A stretch of DNA of 64,000 nucleotides. Origin: Myroides sp. NP-2. Lineage in GTDB: Bacteria > Bacteroidota > Bacteroidia > Flavobacteriales > Flavobacteriaceae. Shown piece after piece: positions 45,964 to 54,877 of this stretch (position 1 is its first letter; each line of letters starts with the position of its first letter). Location: assembly GCF_014145665.1 (NCBI RefSeq), contig NZ_JACHTD010000002.1, positions 283,377 to 347,376 on the forward strand, in the 5' to 3' direction. The notes beneath the pieces are model-generated. The model worked only from the letters and a program-made list of their open reading frames with translations, searched no databases and was not told the origin of the DNA. Both the position numbers and the translations under genes were made by a program.

Positions 45964-46329
45964 ATGTTGATAAAGGATTTTTATCGTGTAGTTTCAATTC
46001 AAAGTGTGGAAACGGATTTTCAAGCAACCATAGAGCTAAATAAGGATCATGTTGTTTTTGATGGACATTTTCCCGACAATCCTGTGATGCCCGGTGTTTG
46101 TATGATACAAATCATCAAAGAATTAGTTGAAACAACAACAAACAAGACACTTTTGATGCAACAAGTATCTAATGTGAAATTTATGACGTTGATCAATCCA
46201 CAAGTGGATCAAACCCTTCTGGTAAATTTTGCAATAGAGGAGAAAGAAGAGTTGATAAAGGTCAAAAGTAGTATTAGTTTTCAAGATAGCATTGCGTTGA
46301 AAATGAGTAGTGTATATACCCAAAAATAG
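45964..46329 (+). CDS. FabA/FabZ-like hotdog dehydratase, ApeI-like
   Basis: This is a 121-residue hotdog protein with the FabZ-type pattern FDGHFPDNPVMPGVCMIQ, where the His is catalytic in FabZ relatives. It resembles ApeI of aryl polyene clusters, partner of the ApeP-type protein. It lies 7 bp before a small exported protein. Confidence 0.8.
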   Translation: MLIKDFYRVVSIQSVETDFQATIELNKDHVVFDGHFPDNPVMPGVCMIQIIKELVETTTNKTLLMQQVSNVKFMTLINPQVDQTLLVNFAIEEKEELIKVKSSISFQDSIALKMSSVYTQK

Positions 46330-46336
46330 GAAAAAG

Positions 46337-46819
46337 ATGAAGGCAGCGTTGGTTTGTATATTCAGTTTTATTAGCTTTTTTCAAGTGTCGACAACAGATT
46401 TGAGCAAAAGCTTTCAACAAGCGAGCTTGTCTGCTGAGCAAGCACAGGCTTTTTATGAAAAAGTTTTGACAATCAAAACGACGGACGAATCTGCCTCCTT
46501 ATACAAAGGGGCGGCCTTGGTTACCTTGGCTAAATTCGAAAAGAAAATTAAAGTAAAAAAAGAGCTCGTTAAGGAAGGTGCTTTACTCATTGAAGCAGCA
46601 ATCGAAAGAGAACCTACCAATGTAGAATTTAGACTCGTTCGCTTAATTATCCAAGAAAACACCCCTAAAATTGTCGGCTATTACAAAAATATTGACAGCG
46701 ATAAAAAGTTGATTATTAAACAGTACGACCAACAATCGACAGCAGTAAAAAAATGGATTAAAACCTATGCTGAACAATCAAAAGCTTTCACTGCAGAAGA
46801 ACGGAATAAATTGCTTTAA
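46337..46819 (+). CDS. Small exported protein of unknown function
   Basis: This is a 160-residue protein from the ATG at 46337, chosen because MKAALVCIFSFISFFQVS is a signal peptide and a Shine-Dalgarno-like GGAAAAAG precedes it. The mature part is helical and Lys/Glu-rich, TPR-like in pattern (KGAALVTLAKFEKKIK, EREPTNVEFRLVRL). No named domain recognised. Found between the ApeI-like and GT2 genes. Confidence 0.62.
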   Translation: MKAALVCIFSFISFFQVSTTDLSKSFQQASLSAEQAQAFYEKVLTIKTTDESASLYKGAALVTLAKFEKKIKVKKELVKEGALLIEAAIEREPTNVEFRLVRLIIQENTPKIVGYYKNIDSDKKLIIKQYDQQSTAVKKWIKTYAEQSKAFTAEERNKLL

Positions 46820-46830
46820 TAGGCGTGATA

Positions 46831-48021
46831 ATGACAACAGCAAACTTTGATACTTATAGTTCGAAACTAAAGGAATGGGGTATTTGTATACTGATTCCTA
46901 CCTACAATAACCAGAACACCTTAAAACGTGTTTTGGATGGCGTATTGGAATTTTCAAAGGATGTTATTGTTGTAAATGACGGTTCTACAGATCAAACGCC
47001 GATTATCTTGCAAGCATACAAGGATCTAATCACTATCGTTGACCTTCCTGTAAACCGAGGGAAAGGAAATGCGCTGAGAAAAGGGTTTGAAGTAGCTAAA
47101 AAAGCGGGATTCTCCTACGTCATTTCCATTGATTCTGATGGGCAACACTACCCCTCAGATATTCCTGTATTTATCGATGCCTTAGAACAAGCAAAAAATA
47201 AAGAATTGCTGTTGATTGGTTCTAGAAATATGAATCAAGAGGGCATTCCTAAAAAAAGTAGTTTTGGCAATGCGTTTTCCAACTTTTGGTTTTGGTTTGA
47301 AACAGGAATATCCCTTTCAGATACACAATCAGGTTATCGTTTGTATCCACTAAACAAGCTTTCAAAAAGATTTTATACGCGAAAGTTCGAATTTGAAATA
47401 GAAGTTATCGTCCGAGCCGCTTGGAATGAGGTTGAGGTGAAAAATGTTCCCATACAAGTATTATACGATAACCAGGAACGCGTTTCCCATTTTCGCCCTT
47501 TTAGAGATTTTACCCGTATCAGTATACTAAATACTGTATTGGTCTGTATCTTATTGCTATATATCATCCCAAGAAACTTTCTGCGCAGTTTTAAAAAAAA
47601 AAGTTTTAAAGCGTTTATAGCACAAGATATTCTTGGTAGTCAAGATACGGCCTCTGTTAAGGCATTGTCTATCGGATTGGGAACCTTCATTGGGCTTTCC
47701 CCACTCTGGGGCTTGCATTCTTTTCTCGCTATCTTTTTAGCGATTACTTTCCGATTAAACAAAGTATTGGCCTTTGCTTTTTCAAACGTCAGTATACCAC
47801 CTATGATTCCACTCATCGTCTATACATCCCTTCAATTAGGCTACTATATGGTTCCCAATGGAAGTCAGCATATTTTAATCAGTGAATTTAGCTTTGTAGC
47901 TATTTCTGAGCATGTATGGCAATATATTTTAGGTAGCTTTGCACTGGCTGTTATGGCTAGCTTTTGTTTGGGATCAATTAGTTTCTTTTTACTGTCAATC
48001 ATTCAAAAACAGAAAAATTAA
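46831..48021 (+). CDS. GT2 glycosyltransferase fused to DUF2062
   Basis: This is a 396-residue protein from the ATG at 46831 (a GTG lies two codons earlier). Residues ~15-240 form a GT2 domain (LIPTYNNQNTL, VVNDGSTD, ISIDSDGQHYP with the metal-binding Asp). Residues ~255-390 are the membrane domain DUF2062 (GLGTFIGLSPLWGLHSFLAI). It probably transfers a sugar, on the cytoplasmic side of the membrane, to a lipid; the acceptor is unknown. It abuts the MMPL gene (2 bp). Confidence 0.85.
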   Translation: MTTANFDTYSSKLKEWGICILIPTYNNQNTLKRVLDGVLEFSKDVIVVNDGSTDQTPIILQAYKDLITIVDLPVNRGKGNALRKGFEVAKKAGFSYVISIDSDGQHYPSDIPVFIDALEQAKNKELLLIGSRNMNQEGIPKKSSFGNAFSNFWFWFETGISLSDTQSGYRLYPLNKLSKRFYTRKFEFEIEVIVRAAWNEVEVKNVPIQVLYDNQERVSHFRPFRDFTRISILNTVLVCILLLYIIPRNFLRSFKKKSFKAFIAQDILGSQDTASVKALSIGLGTFIGLSPLWGLHSFLAIFLAITFRLNKVLAFAFSNVSIPPMIPLIVYTSLQLGYYMVPNGSQHILISEFSFVAISEHVWQYILGSFALAVMASFCLGSISFFLLSIIQKQKN

Positions 48022-48023
48022 AA

Positions 48024-51000
48024 ATGGCAAAGTGGTTTTATAAAATATACCAATGGGGAGAGAAAAATAAAATACTATTTTTCGGCTGTATTGTGTTGTT
48101 TATTGGCTTTATGTCTTTTGGGGCTTGGAATATTAAGTTTGAAGAAGATATTACCCGCATTTTGCCTAAAAGTGAAAAATCCAATGCAACAGCCAAAGTA
48201 TTAGAACAGTTGCGCTTTTCGGATAAGATTACCCTGATCATCGAAAAACAAAAGGAGGGAACAACGGATGATATGGTCGAATTCGCCTCTAATTTGCTCG
48301 ACACTTTAGCGACTAAAGAAGGTTATATTAAGCATATTCAAGGTAAAATAGAAGACGAAAACATAAATGAAACCATCGCGTTTGTTTATCAAAATCTGCC
48401 CTTGTTCTTGGATGAAGCAGATTACGACCTACTCGACCAAAAAATACAGCTTGATAGTATAGCTCAAACAGTGGAGGCAAATTATAAAACCTTAGTATCT
48501 CCAACGAGCTTAGTGGCCAAACAATTCATTCAAAAAGATCCCTTTGGCATCGGCTTTATCGCGCTAAAGAAATTGCAAAAACTCAATATTGGCGACGGTT
48601 TTCAATTGATAGATGGCTTTTTATTCAACCGAGAAGAAGATAAATTGTTGTTGTTTATCGATCCTGTTTACAGTGGAAGTGATACCGCACATAATACCGA
48701 TTTTATCCGCTTTCTAAACGGGGTAAAAGAGGAGTTTAACCACAAGCAAGAACACGTATCCTTAGATTATTTTGGCGCCTCTTTTGTAGCTGTTGCCAAT
48801 GCAACCCAAATCAAAAGCGATATTCAGCAAACAGTAGCTGTTTCGGTCACCATTCTGATGATTTTGCTCATCGCTTTTTACCGAAGAATTACCATTCCCA
48901 TTATTCTCTTTATTCCCACGTTTATCAGTGCGTTAATGGCTTTGTTTTTTCTTTATTTTATGACTGATTCCATCTCAGCAATCTCATTGAGCATTGGTGC
49001 GATATTAATTGGAATAACTATTGATTATGCCCTGCATATCATGACACATTATAAACATTGTAATGATATCAAACAGCTCTATCAAGAAATTACAAACCCA
49101 ATTATCATGAGTGCTTCCACAACAGCTATTGCGTTTTTATGCCTGGTCTTTGTGCACTCAGAAGCATTGAGAGATTTGGGTATTTTTGCCTCTATAACCG
49201 TATTAGGAGCAGGAATACTATCCCTTTTACTAGTACCTCATCTCTATACTCCTTCAGCGAAGGATAAACTCAATCAGTCGAATACGCTGCTAGATAAAAT
49301 CTCACACTTTCCTTTTGATCAAAGTAAAGTACTTTTAGGCGTGTGTGGTTTAGTTGTTATGATCAGTCTTTTTACGTTCAAAAATGTCAAGTTTAATAGC
49401 GATTTATCCTCGTTAAATTACTTTCCTGAAGAACTAAAAAAAGCAGAGCAAAAATTAGAATCTACAGTTGATAGTGGGTCGAAATCACTTTATTTAACTT
49501 GTTTTGGAGAGGATATTGAACAAGTAGTAGAACAAAATGTAGCCCTAGCCAAGCAATTAGAACTTGCGAAAGAGAGTGGAACTATTCTACACTTTAGTTC
49601 TTTGGGTGATTTTGTATTGTCCACTCAACAGCAACGCAATAAAATTGCCCAATGGGAGAATTTCTGGGCAAAAAAGAATGTCAACGCTTTTATCACAAAA
49701 CTCAAATATGAAGGGGCAAAATACGGGTTTAACCAAACAGCTTATCAGCCCTTTTTTACCTTGTTGAATACGGCCTTTGAACCTATTAGTATAAAAGAAT
49801 ATTCAGCCTTAAATCCAGAGATTATTGACGAGTTCTTAATCGAAAAAAAGGGACACTATACGCTGAGTACAGTGGTCAAATTACCCGAAGAAAACAGGCA
49901 GGCTTTTCTAAAGCAGTTTCCTTCTTCCAATCATTTTATCGTGATTGACAGAAAAGAAATGAACGAAACCTTTTTAGGTAATATTGTCCATGATTTTAAC
50001 GACTTAGTCAACTATTCTTTTTTAGCTGTATTTGCTATTTTATGGCTGTTCTTTAGGAGAATTGAAATGGTCCTTGTCTCAATGGTTCCCATTGTGGTTA
50101 CTGGGTTAATCACAGCAGGTTTAATGGGGTTATTTCACATTGAGTTCAATATATTTAGTACGATTGTATGTACCATTATTTTTGGACAAGGCGTAGATTT
50201 TACCATTTTTATGACCAATGCCCTACAAAGAGAATACACCACAGGAAAAGATAGTATGGCAACGTATAGGGCGTCTATTATTTTAGCAGTACTGACTACT
50301 TTATTAGCTGTGGGTACGTTGATATTTGCCAAACATCCCGCATTGAAATCCATCTCGTTGGTTTCTATCATTGGAATGAGTGTGGCGGCAATTACTGCAT
50401 TTGTGATTTATCCACGACTGTTCAAAATTTGTTTCATACGTAGGCAACAAAAAGGAAATTCACCCATTACGTTGCGGTTGTTGTTGCACAGTATGCTGTC
50501 TTTCTTGTACTTTGGTGTTTTTGGCTTTTTGTATTCGCTTCTATCTAAGTTATTTCTTACTATTGCCCCTGGAAAACAGCAAACTAAATTGCGTTTGTTT
50601 AGCAAGGGAATGCGTTGGTATATGACTTCTGTGCTCTATTTGAATGCATTTGTGCGCAAGAAAGTGCGCAATCCACACGGAGAAACTTTTGAAAAACCTG
50701 CCATTATCATTGCCAATCACACCTCTTTTTTGGATTCTCTTGTCATGGGAATGGTGTACCCCAATATTGTGTATCTAGTCAATGATTGGGTATATAAATC
50801 GCCAATCTTTGGCAAAGCCATACAATCGGCTGGTTTTTATCGCGTTTCCGAAGGGGTTGACAACAGTATTGAACACCTTCAGCAAAGAGTAGAAATGGGA
50901 TTTTCCTTAATGATCTTTCCCGAGGGCACTCGTTCGTATTCCAACCAAGTACAACGCTTTCACAAAGGCGCTTTTTACTTGGCAGAAACCCTGCAATTAG

Positions 51001-51701
51001 ATGTGGTTCCCGTTTATATTCACGGCAATTCTGAAACCATTCCAAAAGGAGATTACATCATCTATGACGGTCATATCATAGCGACAATAGGCAAGCGAAT
51101 TGCTCATCAAGATGCGTCTTTCGGCAAAACCTATGCGCAGCGTACAAAAGCAATTAGCAAGCATTTTAAAACCGAATTCGCCCATATTAGATCCGAGTTA
51201 GAAAGCGTAGATTATTTTAAGAAAAAGCTGTTCTGGGCTTATTTATACAAATTTCCAACTGTGGTTAAGGCGGTTAAGGCGGACTATACACAGTACCGTA
51301 CTTTTTATTATGAACTGAATAAACAGGTGAATGATGATGCTGTGATTCATCATATGGCTGATGATTATGGACAATTGAATATGCTGTTGACCTTGCAACA
51401 AAGCAAGCGAAAAATTTACTGCTATATCCCAGATCAAGAACAACGTGCCATTGCCAATACGCTATATATCGTAAAGAAAAGGAAAATTAACTACCTCGAT
51501 ACATTGGAAGTACAGGAAAATTGCGATACGCTTTTAGTGAGTAGTGCAAATACCTGCCTTACTCCTGCCTTCTACTCCCATTATCGAACGATCGTCCTGC
51601 TCAAAAAATCAGGAGTTCAGTTGAAGGAATTCGAGGGATTTGAAAAAATTAGCGAAGACGACTATACTGTTGTCTGGAATATTAGACAGGATGGAGAATA
51701 A
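48024..51701 (+). CDS. MMPL/RND exporter fused to a PlsC-type acyltransferase
   Basis: This is a 1225-residue protein. Residues ~15-410 and ~435-805 are two MMPL/RND halves, each with one helix, a large extracytoplasmic loop and a bundle of about five helices (for example SLSIGAILIGITIDYALHI). Residues ~860-1085 are a 1-acyl-glycerol-phosphate acyltransferase-like domain with NHTSFLD (H899) and FPEGTRS (E967). The last ~140 residues are undefined. It could acylate and export the pigment in one step. It overlaps the FAD oxidoreductase gene by 11 bp. Confidence 0.88.
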   Translation: MAKWFYKIYQWGEKNKILFFGCIVLFIGFMSFGAWNIKFEEDITRILPKSEKSNATAKVLEQLRFSDKITLIIEKQKEGTTDDMVEFASNLLDTLATKEGYIKHIQGKIEDENINETIAFVYQNLPLFLDEADYDLLDQKIQLDSIAQTVEANYKTLVSPTSLVAKQFIQKDPFGIGFIALKKLQKLNIGDGFQLIDGFLFNREEDKLLLFIDPVYSGSDTAHNTDFIRFLNGVKEEFNHKQEHVSLDYFGASFVAVANATQIKSDIQQTVAVSVTILMILLIAFYRRITIPIILFIPTFISALMALFFLYFMTDSISAISLSIGAILIGITIDYALHIMTHYKHCNDIKQLYQEITNPIIMSASTTAIAFLCLVFVHSEALRDLGIFASITVLGAGILSLLLVPHLYTPSAKDKLNQSNTLLDKISHFPFDQSKVLLGVCGLVVMISLFTFKNVKFNSDLSSLNYFPEELKKAEQKLESTVDSGSKSLYLTCFGEDIEQVVEQNVALAKQLELAKESGTILHFSSLGDFVLSTQQQRNKIAQWENFWAKKNVNAFITKLKYEGAKYGFNQTAYQPFFTLLNTAFEPISIKEYSALNPEIIDEFLIEKKGHYTLSTVVKLPEENRQAFLKQFPSSNHFIVIDRKEMNETFLGNIVHDFNDLVNYSFLAVFAILWLFFRRIEMVLVSMVPIVVTGLITAGLMGLFHIEFNIFSTIVCTIIFGQGVDFTIFMTNALQREYTTGKDSMATYRASIILAVLTTLLAVGTLIFAKHPALKSISLVSIIGMSVAAITAFVIYPRLFKICFIRRQQKGNSPITLRLLLHSMLSFLYFGVFGFLYSLLSKLFLTIAPGKQQTKLRLFSKGMRWYMTSVLYLNAFVRKKVRNPHGETFEKPAIIIANHTSFLDSLVMGMVYPNIVYLVNDWVYKSPIFGKAIQSAGFYRVSEGVDNSIEHLQQRVEMGFSLMIFPEGTRSYSNQVQRFHKGAFYLAETLQLDVVPVYIHGNSETIPKGDYIIYDGHIIATIGKRIAHQDASFGKTYAQRTKAISKHFKTEFAHIRSELESVDYFKKKLFWAYLYKFPTVVKAVKADYTQYRTFYYELNKQVNDDAVIHHMADDYGQLNMLLTLQQSKRKIYCYIPDQEQRAIANTLYIVKKRKINYLDTLEVQENCDTLLVSSANTCLTPAFYSHYRTIVLLKKSGVQLKEFEGFEKISEDDYTVVWNIRQDGE

Positions 51702-53229
51702 ATATGATGTAGTCATTATTGGAAGTGGAATCGGAGGACTAGCTTCTGCTGTTATTCTTGCTAAAGAAGGCAAGAAAGTATGCGTTTTGGAAAAAAATAA
51801 CCAATACGGAGGCAATTTGCAGACTTTCTCTAGACAGAAATCTATTTTTGATACCGGTGTACACTATATTGGAGGTTTGGAAGAAGGACAAAACCTATAC
51901 AAGTATTTTTCGTACTTGGGCATTATGGATAAGCTGCAGTTGAAGCGAATGGATCTCAATGGCTATGATATGATTTCTTTTGGAGATGAGGGAATTCGCT
52001 ATCCGCATGGTCAAGGATACGAAAACTTTGTACAGCAATTATTGGTCTATTTCCCTGAAGAAGAAAAGGCTTTGCGTCAATACATTGACAAAATTAAAGA
52101 CATTTGCGACAGCTTTCCCATGTATAATTTAGCCTTGGGAAAAGGGTATAATGACCAAATTGTCTCCTACCGATTGTGCGATTTCTTAGATGAAATCACA
52201 ACTAATCAACGCTTAAAAGCCGTCTTAATAGGCTCTAATTTTCTCTATGTGGCCAACAAAGAAAAAACGCCTCTCTATGTTCATGCCCTAACGGTAAATT
52301 CTTATATTCAAAGTGCTTGGCGTTGCATCAATGGAGGCAGTCAAATCAGTAAATCACTCCTAGCTGAAATAAAAAAATACGGCGGTGAAGTCTATAAAAA
52401 TACAGAAGTAACGAGCTTAAATTTTGATGGGGATAGAATTACGAGCTGTCAAACCAAAACGGGTAAACGCTTTGTAGGCGAACAATTCATTTCCAATATC
52501 AATTTAAAACAAACGATTCGAATGGTGGGACCCAACCATTTTTCCAAACCATTTGTAAAACGAATCATGAGTTTGGAAGAGGTAACCTCTGTTTTTTCCC
52601 TGTATATTGTCTTTAAAAAGGACTGTTTTCCCTATCAAAACAACAATATTTATCACTATAATAGCCCAGCAGATATATGGGATACAAACGGAAAGTGTAA
52701 TTCGAGTTGGCCCAACCTACTGGTAACCTCCATGAACGTCAATAAAGCCGAACAAACTTATGCAGAAAGCATGACGGCAATGACCTATATGGACTTTTCA
52801 GAAGTAGAGCCTTGGGAACATACCCACAACGTATCTACTATCAAATCCCTAGAACAGCGAAACGAAGCCTATGAGCAATTCAAAGCTGAAAAAGCGGAGT
52901 TACTCCTCCAAAGGCTTGAAGAAGTGTATCCCGGGATTCGTGAGTCCATTCAAGGAATGTATACTTCTACGCCATTGACGTATCGCGACTTTATCGGTTC
53001 GGAAAAAGGAAATATGTACGGTTTCATCAAAGATGCCAATAGCCCGATGAAAACGTTTATCTCCCCACGTTCCAAAATCGGCAATTTGTTTTTTAGTGGA
53101 CAAAACGTACGTATGCACGGAATTATGGGAGTGACTATTGGAGCTTTTGTAACCTGTATGGAAATGATTGACAAAGAAGGTTTAATGCAAAAACTAAATC
53201 AATACTGTAATGACACAACACAAGCATAA
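51691..53229 (+). CDS. FAD-dependent oxidoreductase (phytoene desaturase/retinol saturase-like)
   Basis: This is a 512-residue flavoprotein from the ATG at 51691. The N-terminus YDVVIIGSGIGGLASAVILAK is the FAD-binding fold; the C-terminal FSGQNVRMHGIMGVTIGA matches the carotenoid desaturase/isomerase superfamily. It may adjust double bonds in the polyene or oxidise the resorcinol. A longer frame from 51640 exists but would overlap MMPL by 62 bp. Confidence 0.85.
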   Translation: MENKYDVVIIGSGIGGLASAVILAKEGKKVCVLEKNNQYGGNLQTFSRQKSIFDTGVHYIGGLEEGQNLYKYFSYLGIMDKLQLKRMDLNGYDMISFGDEGIRYPHGQGYENFVQQLLVYFPEEEKALRQYIDKIKDICDSFPMYNLALGKGYNDQIVSYRLCDFLDEITTNQRLKAVLIGSNFLYVANKEKTPLYVHALTVNSYIQSAWRCINGGSQISKSLLAEIKKYGGEVYKNTEVTSLNFDGDRITSCQTKTGKRFVGEQFISNINLKQTIRMVGPNHFSKPFVKRIMSLEEVTSVFSLYIVFKKDCFPYQNNNIYHYNSPADIWDTNGKCNSSWPNLLVTSMNVNKAEQTYAESMTAMTYMDFSEVEPWEHTHNVSTIKSLEQRNEAYEQFKAEKAELLLQRLEEVYPGIRESIQGMYTSTPLTYRDFIGSEKGNMYGFIKDANSPMKTFISPRSKIGNLFFSGQNVRMHGIMGVTIGAFVTCMEMIDKEGLMQKLNQYCNDTTQA

Positions 53230-54877
53230 GATACTACCATTACTGCTACTCGCTTTCTTGCTAGCCAGTTGTGGTATTAAGAAAGGACTCCGAGAGCTGC
53301 CGTCTCTTGAACAATACGATACGCTTGTCCCTCAATTGTCTTATAACACGGATACCCTAAAAATTACGGATCAGGCTTACCTCTATCAAAACAAACAAAA
53401 ACTATGGGAGCTTTATGTCACTGGAGATCCCTACCAAATTGGATTGAAAACCGGGGCCTTAACCCAGCAATTATATCAAAAACAAGAAACCGTCTTTTTT
53501 GCTAAAGTAGAAGAGTTTGTTCCATCGAGATTTAAACAAAATATGTTGGTCAAAATGCTGAAATTTTATAACCGACACCTCTACCGTTATATTCCAGCAG
53601 AGTTTAAAACTGAAATTTATGGACTGTCCCAGTATGCAACAGATCAATTTGCGTATTTAGGTGATGCCTATCATCGAAATTTGTACTTACACGGGGCACA
53701 CGATATCGGACATGCCTTTCAGGATTTAGCATTAGTAGGTTGCTCTTCTCTAGCCGTGTGGGGAGAACATACGGAGGATGGAGGCTTGCTCATCGGACGC
53801 AATTTCGATTTCTACGCAGGAGATGAATTTGCAGAAAATAAAATAATAGCTTTTGTCAAACCCGACCAAGGTCATGCATTTATGTCGGTCACTTGGGGGG
53901 GCATGACTGGTGTAGTATCAGGGATGAACCTAGCAGGATTAACGGTAACACTTAATGCAGGTAAATCTGCAGTTCCCCTCAAGGCTAAAACCCCTATTTC
54001 CATTGTTGCCCGTGAAATCTTGCAATATGCCTCAACTATTGACGAAGCAATCGCCATGGCCCAGCAAAAAGAAGTTTTTGTCTCAGAGTCTATTTTAGTA
54101 GGAAGCGCCCACGATAAAAAGGCTGTTATTATTGAAATAGGGCCTAAAAATTTTGGGGTATATGACATGCCTAATGTGTCTGCAGTTATTTGTTCCAATC
54201 ACTTCCAAAGCGATGCTTTTGCCAAGGATAAGCGAAACCTCAAACAAATAGAAGAAAGCCATTCCCAATACCGCTGGGATAAAATAAAGGAAATCGTGGA
54301 AGAGGAACACCAATTATCACCGCTAAAAATGGCGCAACTATTGCGCAATACACAAGGATTAAACAACAAAGAAATAGGTTATGGCAATGAAAAAGCGCTA
54401 AACCAACTCCTCGCCCATCACGGCATTATCTTTCAACCAGAGAAACGCTTGGTGTGGGTATCTTCAAATCCCTATCAATTAGGTGCTTTTGTAGCCTATG
54501 ATCTCAATGCCATTTTTTCCAATACCTTTGAAGAAGCCAAATCCTATGCTATCGATAGCTTAACGCTCCCTGAAGACCCTTTTATTCATACAAAAGCTTT
54601 TGCAGATTATGAAGCATTTCGAATACAAAACCGCTGGATAGAACATCAAATTAAAAATAAAGAGAAAATCGATACCGCAAGACTTCAGGCGTATCAACAA
54701 TTGAACCCGGAGTATTGGCTGGTGTATTACCGTACAGGTCTGTATTATTACAACCAAAAACAATATCAATTGGCAAAGGAAGCTTTTGAATTGGCATTGA
54801 CCAAAGAAGTGACCACCTTAAATGCCGAACGAGAAATAATGAAATACCTCAAAAAAATAAATAGAAAATGGAACTAA
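53210..54877 (+). CDS. C45-type autoproteolytic Ntn-hydrolase, lipoprotein
   Basis: This is a 555-residue protein with a lipoprotein signal (Cys21, LLASC). The acyl-CoA:6-APA acyltransferase-like core starts at C178 (LVGCSSLAVWG), the expected N-terminal nucleophile after self-cleavage, followed by LLIGRNFDFYAGDEF. The C-terminal ~100 residues are TPR-like. It may transfer or hydrolyse an acyl chain outside the cytoplasm. It overlaps both neighbours (20 and 10 bp). Confidence 0.83.
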   Translation: MTQHKHKILPLLLLAFLLASCGIKKGLRELPSLEQYDTLVPQLSYNTDTLKITDQAYLYQNKQKLWELYVTGDPYQIGLKTGALTQQLYQKQETVFFAKVEEFVPSRFKQNMLVKMLKFYNRHLYRYIPAEFKTEIYGLSQYATDQFAYLGDAYHRNLYLHGAHDIGHAFQDLALVGCSSLAVWGEHTEDGGLLIGRNFDFYAGDEFAENKIIAFVKPDQGHAFMSVTWGGMTGVVSGMNLAGLTVTLNAGKSAVPLKAKTPISIVAREILQYASTIDEAIAMAQQKEVFVSESILVGSAHDKKAVIIEIGPKNFGVYDMPNVSAVICSNHFQSDAFAKDKRNLKQIEESHSQYRWDKIKEIVEEEHQLSPLKMAQLLRNTQGLNNKEIGYGNEKALNQLLAHHGIIFQPEKRLVWVSSNPYQLGAFVAYDLNAIFSNTFEEAKSYAIDSLTLPEDPFIHTKAFADYEAFRIQNRWIEHQIKNKEKIDTARLQAYQQLNPEYWLVYYRTGLYYYNQKQYQLAKEAFELALTKEVTTLNAEREIMKYLKKINRKWN

